From contig NZ_JAPEPC010000001.1 of assembly GCF_026340465.1 (NCBI RefSeq), positions 4,655,001-4,719,000 of the forward strand: DNA of 64,000 bases, in the 5' to 3' direction. Origin of the DNA: Streptomyces sp. NBC_01306. GTDB taxonomy: Bacteria; Actinomycetota; Actinomycetes; Streptomycetales; Streptomycetaceae. Shown here in pieces: positions 31,884 through 39,820 of this stretch (position 1 is its first letter; every line of letters starts with the position of its first letter). The notes under the pieces are model-generated. The model was given only the letters and a program-made list of their open reading frames with translations, had not been told where the DNA came from and searched no databases. Both the position numbers and the translations under genes were made by a program.

Positions 31884-31941
31884 GCAGCAGACGGGCGGGT
31901 CCGCCCCCGTACATCCGGGAACGGGCCCGCCCGTCTGCTGC
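31884..31941 (-). terminator. Terminator of sugar ABC operon
   Basis: A perfect 16-bp inverted repeat GCAGCAGACGGGCGGG / CCCGCCCGTCTGCTGC with a 26-nt loop that itself contains short pairs. It lies 65 bp after the stop of the last permease gene. No T-run. Confidence 0.65.
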
Positions 31942-32005
31942 CTGACTCCGCTGCTGCCCGGCTGCTCTGCTTACCCGACTGGCCGTGTCCCACCTCGACG
32001 GTGGC

Positions 32006-32932
32006 CTACTTCACCGCGCCCGCCATGACGCCGTTGACGAACTGCCGCTGGAACGCGAAGAACACCGCCAGCGGGATCACCATCGAGATGAAGGCGCCGG
32101 GTGCCAGCACGTCGATGTTGTTGCCGAACTGCCTGACCTGCTCCTGGAGCGCGACCGTGATCGGCGGGTGCTTGGAGTCCGCGAAGATCAGGGCGACCAG
32201 CATGTCGTTCCACACCCAGAGGAACTGGAAGATCCCCAGCGAGGCGATGGCCGGACCGCCGAGCGGCAGCACGACCCGGGTGAACAGCCGGAGCTCCCCG
32301 GCCCCGTCCAGCCGCGCGGCCTCCAGGAGTTCCCTCGGGATCTCCGCGAAGAAGTTGCGCAGCAGGAAGACCGCGAACGGCAGCCCGAACGCCACATGGA
32401 AGAGGACCACCCCCGCCGTGGTCTCGAAGAGCCCGATCTCGCCGAAGAGTTTCGAGACCGGGATCAGGGCCACCTGGACCGGCACGACCAGCAGGCCGAC
32501 CACGACCAGGAACCACCAGTCGCGACCGGGGAAGTCCATCCACGCGAAGGCGTACGCGGCCAGCGAGCCGATGACCACCACCAGGAGGGTCGCCGGGACG
32601 GTGATCATGACCGTGCTGAGCAGGGAGTCGGTGATGACCTTGTTGTCGAGGATCTTGGAGTAGTTGTCGAAGGTCAGCTGCGAGGGCGCGGTGAAGACCT
32701 TCCACCAGCCGGACGCCGCGATGTCGGACGAGCCGCGCAGCGAGGAGAGCAGCAGCCCGATCGTCGGCATCAGCCAGAACAGGCCGACCAGGACGAGGAA
32801 GACCCGCATCACGCTGCCGCCCGCGCGGGCCGCGATCCGGGAGGCCAGCGGCTCCTTCGGCTTCGCCGCCGGGACCGCGGGCAGCCGGTCGTCGGGGGCC
32901 CGTGGCGCGGGCACCTGGGCTTCGGTGGTCAT
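32006..32932 (-). CDS. Sugar ABC transporter permease (MalG type)
   Basis: A 308-residue inner permease of a carbohydrate importer. An Ala/Pro-rich N-terminal segment of about 35 residues is followed by six membrane segments and the EAA loop EAARLDGAGELRLFTRVVLP, which contacts the ATPase. It ends in the usual FVNGVMAGAVK. The start ATG overlaps the stop of the first permease gene by 4 bp (ATGA). No ATPase gene is present in the cluster; Streptomyces importers commonly share the MsiK ATPase encoded elsewhere. Substrate unknown. Confidence 0.93.
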   Translation of the reverse strand: MTTEAQVPAPRAPDDRLPAVPAAKPKEPLASRIAARAGGSVMRVFLVLVGLFWLMPTIGLLLSSLRGSSDIAASGWWKVFTAPSQLTFDNYSKILDNKVITDSLLSTVMITVPATLLVVVIGSLAAYAFAWMDFPGRDWWFLVVVGLLVVPVQVALIPVSKLFGEIGLFETTAGVVLFHVAFGLPFAVFLLRNFFAEIPRELLEAARLDGAGELRLFTRVVLPLGGPAIASLGIFQFLWVWNDMLVALIFADSKHPPITVALQEQVRQFGNNIDVLAPGAFISMVIPLAVFFAFQRQFVNGVMAGAVK

Positions 32933-34278
32933 CGGCGCCCCTCCTTCCGCATCCTGCGGATGTTGACGAGCATGATCGGGACGACCAGGAGCAGCAGCAG
33001 TACGGCGATGGCGCTGCCGGTGCCCAGATCCGCGTCCGTACCGAACGACGAGCGGTAGAGCTGGAGCGCCAGGACGTTCGCGTCGTCCTGCGAGGAGCCG
33101 GGCGCCACGATGAAGACCAGGTCGAAGATCTTCAGGACGTTGATCATCAGCGTCACCAGCACCACCGCGAGGACCGGAGCGAGCAGCGGGATGGTGATCC
33201 GGCGGAAGACCTGCCACTCACTGGCCCCGTCCACCCGGGCCTGTTCGAGGAGTTCACGCGGGAGTCCGGCCAGGCCCGCCGCGATGAGGACCATGGCGAA
33301 GCCGGCCCACATCCAGACGTAACTGCCGATGATCGACGGGGTGACCAGGGTCGGCCCGAGCCAGTTGACGCCGTTGTACGGCTCGCGGAAGTTCGAGTCG
33401 GGGAGCCGGAGCAGCGCTCCGTCCGCCTTCGCGGGCAGCGTGAACGTACCGTCGGGCGCCGCCTTGGCGCTCGCCACCACCTTGCCGCCCTTGACCGCCT
33501 CGACCGTGACGCCCTTGAGCCCCAGCTCCTTGGGGTCGATGACGTTCGGTTTGCCGCCGCCGCCCAGGGTGAAGTCCAGCCAGGCCGTGCCGGTCACCGA
33601 ACCGGCCGCGGCCTTCGGGGCTTTGGCGGGCTTCGCCGACGACGGCATCTTCGTGGGCAGTACGCCGACGAGCGGCAGCCGGACCGGGGTGCCCGCGTGC
33701 ACCGGCTGCTTGGTCAGGTACGAGCCACCGCCGCCGGACTTGAGCGGGGCCACCGGCAGCGGGTGCGCCCCCGGGTACCCTGCCGACTCGGCGAAGGTGT
33801 CGTGCACGCCCACCCAGACGGCGTTGGCCACCCCGCGCCCCGGATCCTGCTCGTACACCAGCCGGAAGATGATGCCGGCCGCGAGCATCGAGATGGCCAT
33901 CGGCATGAAGACGACCAGCTTGAACGCCGTTCCCCAGCGCACCCGTTCGGTGAGTACGGCGAAGATCAGGCCGAGCACGGTGGCGACGGTCGGGGCGACC
34001 ACGACCCAGATCGCGGTGTTCTTGATCGCGGTGCGGATCGCGTCGTCGGTGAAGAGGGTCTTGTAGTTGTCGATACCGATGAAGCTGGAGCCTGCCTGGT
34101 CGAAGAAGGACCGGTAGACCGAATACCCGATCGGGTAGACCACGAGCGCGCCGAGCAGCACCAGGGCGGGCAGCAGGAAGGCGGCCGCCAGGACTTTACG
34201 TGTGCCTGTCACGCTCTTGTGCGGCTTTCCGGCGGGGGGCGCCCCGTTGAGGACGTCCCCCGCGACAGCGGAGGTCAT
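32929..34278 (-). CDS. Sugar ABC permease (MalF type) with extracytoplasmic insert
   Basis: A 449-residue permease, about 150 longer than its relatives. The first membrane segments lie at about 28-55 and 85-140. Residues 145-305 form an insert facing outside: a Gly/Ser-rich stretch, a Pro/Ala/Lys linker (about 211-225), then a beta-rich module (SVTGTAWLDFTL, LKGVTVEAVKGGKVVASA, APDGTFTLP) like a SdrD B/carboxypeptidase-regulatory fold. The remaining membrane segments contain the EAA loop (EQARVDGASEWQVFRRITIP). E. coli MalF has a periplasmic P2 loop at a similar place, so a docking role for the binding protein is plausible. Start ATG 34278; the binding-protein gene stops 8 bp upstream. Confidence 0.9.
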   Translation of the reverse strand: MTSAVAGDVLNGAPPAGKPHKSVTGTRKVLAAAFLLPALVLLGALVVYPIGYSVYRSFFDQAGSSFIGIDNYKTLFTDDAIRTAIKNTAIWVVVAPTVATVLGLIFAVLTERVRWGTAFKLVVFMPMAISMLAAGIIFRLVYEQDPGRGVANAVWVGVHDTFAESAGYPGAHPLPVAPLKSGGGGSYLTKQPVHAGTPVRLPLVGVLPTKMPSSAKPAKAPKAAAGSVTGTAWLDFTLGGGGKPNVIDPKELGLKGVTVEAVKGGKVVASAKAAPDGTFTLPAKADGALLRLPDSNFREPYNGVNWLGPTLVTPSIIGSYVWMWAGFAMVLIAAGLAGLPRELLEQARVDGASEWQVFRRITIPLLAPVLAVVLVTLMINVLKIFDLVFIVAPGSSQDDANVLALQLYRSSFGTDADLGTGSAIAVLLLLLVVPIMLVNIRRMRKEGRR

Positions 34279-34285
34279 CGCGGCG

Positions 34286-35662
34286 TCAGTTCTTGTACGC
34301 CTTGGCCGCGTCGGACTCCAGCTTCTGCTGTGTCCCCGCGATGTCCTTCGGGTTCTTCAGGAAGTCCTGGAGGTCCTTCCACTCGCCCTTGCCCGGTGTG
34401 CCGCCGAAGGACTGCGGTGCCTGGTCCGACATGTCGAAGCGGATGTCGTCGCCCGCCGCGACCAGTGCTTTGGCGATGGTGCGCTGCACGTCATTGGGGT
34501 AGGCCGACAGGTCCAGGCCCTTGTTGGGCGAGACGAAGCCGCCCGACCCCGCGGCGATCTTCGCCGCGTCCGTGGAGGCCAGCCAGGTCAGCAGCGCCTG
34601 CGCGCCCTTGGAGTCCTTGAGGATCACCGCGGCGTCGCCGCCGGTCACCACCGGCGCCTTGGCGCCCACCGCGGGGAACGGGAAGACCTTCGCGTCGGTG
34701 CCCACCTTCGCCTTGGTCTGCGCGATGTTGGTCTGCGCGAAGTCACCCTCGAAGACCATCGCGCCCTTGGGCTGGTCACCACCGGTGAAGGTCTGGGTGA
34801 CCGACGTCGGGAACTCGGTCTGGAGCGCACCGTCCGCACCGCCCGAGATGAGCGACGGCTTGCCGAAGAGCTGCGCGAGCGTGGTCAGTGCGGCCTTGAC
34901 CGACGGATCCGTCCACTTGATCTTGTGCTGGGCCAGCTGGTCGTACTTGTCCGGGCCCGCCTGGGAGAGATAGACGTTCTCGAACCAGTCGGTCAGGGTC
35001 CAGCCGTCCGCGCCGCCGACCGAGACCGGGGTGACACCCGAAGCCGACACGGTCTCCGCGGTCTTGAGGAACGCCGGCCAGGTCTTGGGTACGGTCGCCC
35101 CCGCGTTCTGCATCGCCTTGGTGTTGTACCAGACCAGGGACTTGTTGGCGGCCTTGAAGTACACGCCGTACTGCTTGCCGCCGACCGTGCCGAGGTCCTT
35201 CCAGACCTGCGAGTAGTTCTTGTCCAGCTGCGCCTGCGCGGCCGGGCCCACCGGCTTGGCCCACTTCTTGGCCACCGCCTGGGTGATCGCGCCCACCTGC
35301 GGCATCATCGCCACGTCCGGCGGGGCGCCGCCGGCGATCTTCGTACCGAGGAAATTGACGATCGGGTCCTGCGCGGGCACGAAGGTGACCGACGCTCCGG
35401 TCCGCTTCTCGAACTCCTTCAGCACCTTGACGAAGTTCGCCTGCTCGGGGCCGGTCCAGACCGCGGCCACTTCGAGCTTCGTACCGCTCAGCTTGGGAAG
35501 CTCGACCCCGGACGCACTGCTCTTCCCCGCGGGCTTGCCGCTCCCGCTGTCCTTCTTGTTGTCGCTACCGCTGCCGCATCCCGCGGCCAGGACCAGCGAG
35601 CCCGCGGCCACCACCGCCAGAACGGTCCTGCGTGAACGTAGAGCTGTGCCTGTTGTGCGCAT
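34286..35662 (-). CDS. Sugar-binding lipoprotein of ABC importer
   Basis: The 458-residue extracellular solute-binding protein (SBP family 1). A twin-Arg-like SRRTVLAVVAAGSLVLAAGC signal ends in a lipobox with Cys29, followed by a Gly/Ser/Lys linker. The mature part has FEKRTGASVTFVPA, PPDVAMMPQVGA, GVYFKAANKSLVWYN and FEGDFAQ, typical of oligosaccharide-binding proteins. First gene of the three-gene importer operon. Start ATG 35662 with GAGAGGTCGGGG upstream. Substrate specificity cannot be read. Confidence 0.92.
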   Translation of the reverse strand: MRTTGTALRSRRTVLAVVAAGSLVLAAGCGSGSDNKKDSGSGKPAGKSSASGVELPKLSGTKLEVAAVWTGPEQANFVKVLKEFEKRTGASVTFVPAQDPIVNFLGTKIAGGAPPDVAMMPQVGAITQAVAKKWAKPVGPAAQAQLDKNYSQVWKDLGTVGGKQYGVYFKAANKSLVWYNTKAMQNAGATVPKTWPAFLKTAETVSASGVTPVSVGGADGWTLTDWFENVYLSQAGPDKYDQLAQHKIKWTDPSVKAALTTLAQLFGKPSLISGGADGALQTEFPTSVTQTFTGGDQPKGAMVFEGDFAQTNIAQTKAKVGTDAKVFPFPAVGAKAPVVTGGDAAVILKDSKGAQALLTWLASTDAAKIAAGSGGFVSPNKGLDLSAYPNDVQRTIAKALVAAGDDIRFDMSDQAPQSFGGTPGKGEWKDLQDFLKNPKDIAGTQQKLESDAAKAYKN

Positions 35663-35816
35663 TTGCCCCGACCTCTCCCATGCGCGTGCGGTCGGCGCGC
35701 CCATGACATCGGCGACGCCGTTGTCCCGTGAGCACAGTCCTACGCCGGGTGACTCCGGCGCCGCAATACCGGGCCTTGGTCCAACTATTCGATTGTGATG
35801 GGCCTGTGACGTTACG

Positions 35817-38800
35817 TCAGGCATTCAGGGAGGGTATGGACATCGCGTCGACGGACCTCGCGGCCCGTTCCAGGGCGCTGGCCAGCAGGGCCAAGTCCGT
35901 TGGTCCGTTGCCGAGTTCGCGGACGGGGCGGCGGTCGGGCGGGTCACCCATCCGCTCCCACTCCAGGGGTACGACGGTGGGGCGCAGCGTCGCCGTACGC
36001 GGAATGCGGCCGGTCACCCTGCCGCCCTGGAACGGGGTCACCCCGCCGTCGGGGCGGCCCAGCCTGCCCCGGCCCGGTGCCGGGGCGTCCGGCGCCGGGG
36101 AGGCCGGCGGGGCGTCGAGCACCACCCGCAGCCTGCTGACCCTGGCCAGCTCGGTGTCGGCCGTACGGTCCGGCCGGGCCGAAGCGGCTATCAGATGGAC
36201 GCCGAGCCGCTCACCGTCCCTGGCCACCGCCTCCAGCGCCCGGACGACCGAGCCCGCGGTGGGGCGTCCGGGGCTGCCGAGCGCCGGTGCGACCAGCGCG
36301 TCGAAGTCGTCGACGATCACCACCAGCCGGGGGAGCGGGGTGGGTCCCGGCATCGGGTCCGTACGCGCTCCGGCCGGGCGCAGCCGCAGGGTGCCGCTGG
36401 TCGGCGACTCGATGTCGCCGCTCTGCTCGGCCTGCCCCGGCTGCCGCCGGCCGACCAGCCGCTCCGCCACCTCACGGGTCCGGTGCCACTCGGCGAAGCT
36501 CCCGGCGCCCAGCAGCTCGGCCCGGCGCTTCAGCTCGCCGCCGAGCGCCTGCGCGAACTCCCGCATCCGGACCGGGTCGGACGCCACCAGATAGGTCGAG
36601 GTGTGCGGCAGCTCCGTGCAGGCCCGCAGGCCCTCGCCGCGCTCACCGCCCGCGCCGTCGACGAGGATCAGCCCGAGCCGGTCCGGCCGGGCGGCCGCCG
36701 CCAGCGAGGCCGCCGCTGCGCGCAGCAGCTCCGTACGGCCGCTGCCCGCCGGGCCCTCGACCAGCAGATGCGGACCCTCGGTCGCCAGGTCCATGGTGAC
36801 CGGGCCGCGGGGGCCCGCGCCGAGCACGGCGGTCGTCTCGGCCGCCGCCGCCCAGCGGGCCATCAGCGAAGCGGGGGTGGCACGGGCGAGCCCCAGCTCG
36901 TCGAGCAGCCGGGACGACGCGGGCAGCGCCGCGGCCTGCCGGGCGGGGGTGCCGGCCGCCGACACGTCGGCCCGCAGTGGTGCGAGCGCCCGGCCGAACC
37001 GCTCGGCCCAGGCCGACGACACCGCGTCGACCACGGCGAACGTGCCGCGGCTCGCGGACTGCCCGCCGGCCGCCGGATGGATCCCGCGCGCGGTGCGCAG
37101 CAGCCGCAGCGAGGTGGCCACATCGCCGCTCAGCAGGGCGGCGGCGCCGCACTCACGGAAGGCGAGCGAGGCTGCGCAGGCCGCCTCGTAGGTCGTTTCG
37201 AGCGGAGAGGCGGGGGAGGCCGCCGCCGTCTCGGCGAGACAGAGGACATGGACCCCGCAGGCGGAGCCCGCCGACGCCAGCCGTGCGGTGGTCTCGCGCA
37301 GGGCGGCCGAGCCGGGGTCGCCGTCCACGATCAGCAGGGTGCAGGGGCCGTCGTACCGCCCGGCCGCCGCCGAGACCGCCGCCGGATCGGCCGAGGCCCA
37401 GCCGGTGCCGAGCGGACTGTCGTCCAGCCGGCGCACCAGCTCAGCGGTGCGGGCGGTCGCCTGGTCCCTGTCGTACGCCAGCAGGAGCCGGCAGTCCTGG
37501 CCGTGGGCGGGCCGCACATGTGGCAGCCAGCCGAGCCAGCCCCAGTCGGATCTGCGGGCCTCCAGCGGGCGGGCCCGGTCCGTGCTGACCAGCACGATCT
37601 CCAGATCGGTGGGCGGATGCAGCGCGGCGAGCTGGGCGACCGCCGAACGGGCCAGCCCGGCCAGCCGCTCACGGGGACCCGCGAGCCCGAGCGAACCGGC
37701 CTCGCGCAGCGAGACCGTCACCGGCACCGCGGGCACCACGCCGACCCCGCCGGGCCCGGTCCGGTCGGCGGTGCCTAGCCGGATGACGAGCGCCTCCCGG
37801 TGGTCGGGGGTGCGCTCCCAGAGCCGGGGTCCCGGTCCCAGCGCGGTGAGCAGCAGCGCGGCCGGGTCGGGCCAGGTGTCCGCGCCGGGGATTCCGGCGG
37901 CCGGGTCCGGTGGCGTGTCGGACGGATCGGCGGACCGCTCCGCCGGACTGTCGCGTACGGCGTCGGGCCGGCTGCCCGCGAGCCGCCTCGCCCAGGCCCC
38001 TATACCGCCGCGTCTGCGGGCGCTGTCGTCCGTGTCGGAGGCGGAATCGGTGCTGTAGCGAGCGCCGTTGCCCCATGTGCCGGTGTCATCCGCGCCGCCG
38101 CTGCCGTCGGCGGGTGCGGCGCCGCGGGTGCGGCCACTGCCGAAGCCGTCCGGTGTCCGCTCGTGGGTCTCCGCGCCCCGGTCGGAGCGGAGCTTGGTGC
38201 CGCGCGGGGGAGTGCCCTGGCGGCCCCGGGAGGTGAACCCGGGGTCCTGGGCGTAGGCCGCCGCGGCCTCGTCGTACAGATTGCTGTAGGGGTCGTGCGG
38301 CTGCTGCGCCCCGACCGCGCTGACGCGCCGCGAGCTCGGTCCGCCGCTCGGTCCGCCGCCCGGTCCGGCGTCAGGGGAGCCGCCCTGCTCGGGTATCCGG
38401 GCCTCGGCGGGGACGGCGGGGGCCTGGCGTGCTCCGGGAACGGCGCCGGCCGGGCGGGCGCCGGTGGCCCCGGTGGCCTGAGCGGGCACGGAGGCGTAAC
38501 GGGGCTCGCCCGCCCCGTGACCGGATCCACCGGAGCCCGGACCCGCCGCGGCGCCCGCCTGCGTACCACCGGGGACGCCGGAACCGGTGCTGGAACGGGA
38601 AGCGGCGCCGGACCCGGAACCCTGAGCGCCGTCCGGGCCAGTGTCCTCGCGGGCGACCCGCAGATGGCCCTCGCCGTCCGGGACAGCCGCAAGCACTCCG
38701 CCGGTCGCCGTGGTGATCCGCAGCGCCGACTCGCCGACCCGGAGCAGGGAACCCGGTGTCATACGGACCGGGGCGTCGCCGACCCCCGAACCGTCCAGCG

Positions 38801-39293
38801 TCGTGCCGTTCGTCGAGCCGAGATCGGCGACGGTCACCCGGCCGTCCTGCTCCACCGTCACCGTGCAGTGCATCCGTGAGACGTCCGGGTCGTCCAGTGG
38901 GACGTCCGCGTCGGCGGAGCGGCCGACACGGATCCGGCCGCCGTGCAGCAGATGGACACCGCCCGCGTCCGGCCCGGCGACCACATGGAGCTGAGTGGCC
39001 GATCCGTCGCCCCGGTCGTCCTCCTCGGCGGGGACCTGGAGAGAGAGCACCGCTCCGTCCACCAGCGGGGGCTCACCCAGCGCGGAGCGTTGCAGGTCGA
39101 GGCGGTGCCCGCCCGCGTACAGCACCACGCTCCCGGACCCTGTGCCCTCCGGACCGGCGGCCGCCGTGGCGAGGCCTGACGCGACCGTGGCCAGCGCGGC
39201 CCCGGCGGGGGCGGTGACGAGCACGTCGCAGGTGCGCGCCTCGGACGCGGAGCGGCCGCTGCGCGGCGCGAGGACGGTCAGCCGGATCTGCAT
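35817..39293 (-). CDS. FHA domain / FtsK-type ATPase
   Basis: A 1158-residue protein. A ubiquitin-like N-terminal part (1-95) is followed by an FHA domain (about 100-190: GRIRVGRSADADVPL, DVSRMHC, LGSTNGTTLDG), which binds phospho-threonine. A disordered Gly/Pro/Ser linker (195-430) leads to FtsK/EccC-like modules: a first with no Walker A (PVTVSLREAGSLGLAGPRERL, WLGWLPH), then one with a P-loop GPAGSGRTE (about 844) in which Arg replaces the usual Lys, and Walker B LVVIVDDFDAL (about 988). No membrane segment is clear. Architecture resembles EssC/EccC of type VII secretion, but no ESX substrate genes are near. Divergent from two Ser/Thr kinases, likely partners for the FHA domain. Confidence 0.86.
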   Translation of the reverse strand: MQIRLTVLAPRSGRSASEARTCDVLVTAPAGAALATVASGLATAAAGPEGTGSGSVVLYAGGHRLDLQRSALGEPPLVDGAVLSLQVPAEEDDRGDGSATQLHVVAGPDAGGVHLLHGGRIRVGRSADADVPLDDPDVSRMHCTVTVEQDGRVTVADLGSTNGTTLDGSGVGDAPVRMTPGSLLRVGESALRITTATGGVLAAVPDGEGHLRVAREDTGPDGAQGSGSGAASRSSTGSGVPGGTQAGAAAGPGSGGSGHGAGEPRYASVPAQATGATGARPAGAVPGARQAPAVPAEARIPEQGGSPDAGPGGGPSGGPSSRRVSAVGAQQPHDPYSNLYDEAAAAYAQDPGFTSRGRQGTPPRGTKLRSDRGAETHERTPDGFGSGRTRGAAPADGSGGADDTGTWGNGARYSTDSASDTDDSARRRGGIGAWARRLAGSRPDAVRDSPAERSADPSDTPPDPAAGIPGADTWPDPAALLLTALGPGPRLWERTPDHREALVIRLGTADRTGPGGVGVVPAVPVTVSLREAGSLGLAGPRERLAGLARSAVAQLAALHPPTDLEIVLVSTDRARPLEARRSDWGWLGWLPHVRPAHGQDCRLLLAYDRDQATARTAELVRRLDDSPLGTGWASADPAAVSAAAGRYDGPCTLLIVDGDPGSAALRETTARLASAGSACGVHVLCLAETAAASPASPLETTYEAACAASLAFRECGAAALLSGDVATSLRLLRTARGIHPAAGGQSASRGTFAVVDAVSSAWAERFGRALAPLRADVSAAGTPARQAAALPASSRLLDELGLARATPASLMARWAAAAETTAVLGAGPRGPVTMDLATEGPHLLVEGPAGSGRTELLRAAAASLAAAARPDRLGLILVDGAGGERGEGLRACTELPHTSTYLVASDPVRMREFAQALGGELKRRAELLGAGSFAEWHRTREVAERLVGRRQPGQAEQSGDIESPTSGTLRLRPAGARTDPMPGPTPLPRLVVIVDDFDALVAPALGSPGRPTAGSVVRALEAVARDGERLGVHLIAASARPDRTADTELARVSRLRVVLDAPPASPAPDAPAPGRGRLGRPDGGVTPFQGGRVTGRIPRTATLRPTVVPLEWERMGDPPDRRPVRELGNGPTDLALLASALERAARSVDAMSIPSLNA

Positions 39294-39820
39294 AGCCGTC
39301 AGCGGTCCCTTCTGCGGAGGGTGCCTGGCAGGAGCCGCCCTGTGATCTCCCCCACCCGGCAGGTCGGCACGGCTTCACAGGACTCCCGACCCCATAACTC
39401 CGTGCTGAAGGCATCCTCGCATCTGCCACTGACAACACGCCCGGGGGTCACCGCTAAGTGATCTTGAATGGTCGGCTCTGGACGTAAAAGTGCCTGGTTG
39501 GGATCGCACCTGACCTGCCAGGAGGTGCCGGCGGGCGTCCCGGGGCAACCAAGGGGACAGTCTTCGCGTCTTCCTTTCGAACACGGCTGGAACACAGCTG
39601 GAACACGACTGGCGCCTGGCCGGAACACGGCCGGCGGCCGGCTGGAACCGGCTCCGGAATCCGATCCCGGACACCGGCCGTCACACCGGCCGCACACAGG
39701 GAAAGCCGCTCCGGAAGATCGTCGGCCAGTGCCCCCGCGGGCGGCACTAGAGTGGGGCGGACATCCGGGCGGGGGGCCGGTGGACCAGGCAAGGGACGAC
39801 GATCACAGGGAGCGCATGAC
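39294..39820. other. Divergent regulatory region between FHA-FtsK and kinase genes
   Basis: A 527-bp non-coding stretch with promoters for both directions. Its main feature is an 11-bp periodic array (39578-39654). Open frames across it do not hold a protein-like pattern because the repeat is not a multiple of three. A GGGAG ribosome-binding site for the kinase lies at 39808-39812. Confidence 0.6.
39578..39654. repeat. 11-bp helical-phase tandem array (GGAACACRRCT)
   Basis: Seven consecutive 11-bp units start at 39578, 39589, 39600, 39611, 39622, 39633 and 39644. Four match CGAACACGGCT, GGAACACAGCT, GGAACACGACT and GGAACACGGCC closely; the others keep GG at the start and CT/CC at the end. 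A unit near one helical turn would place the motif on one face of the DNA. Confidence 0.85.
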
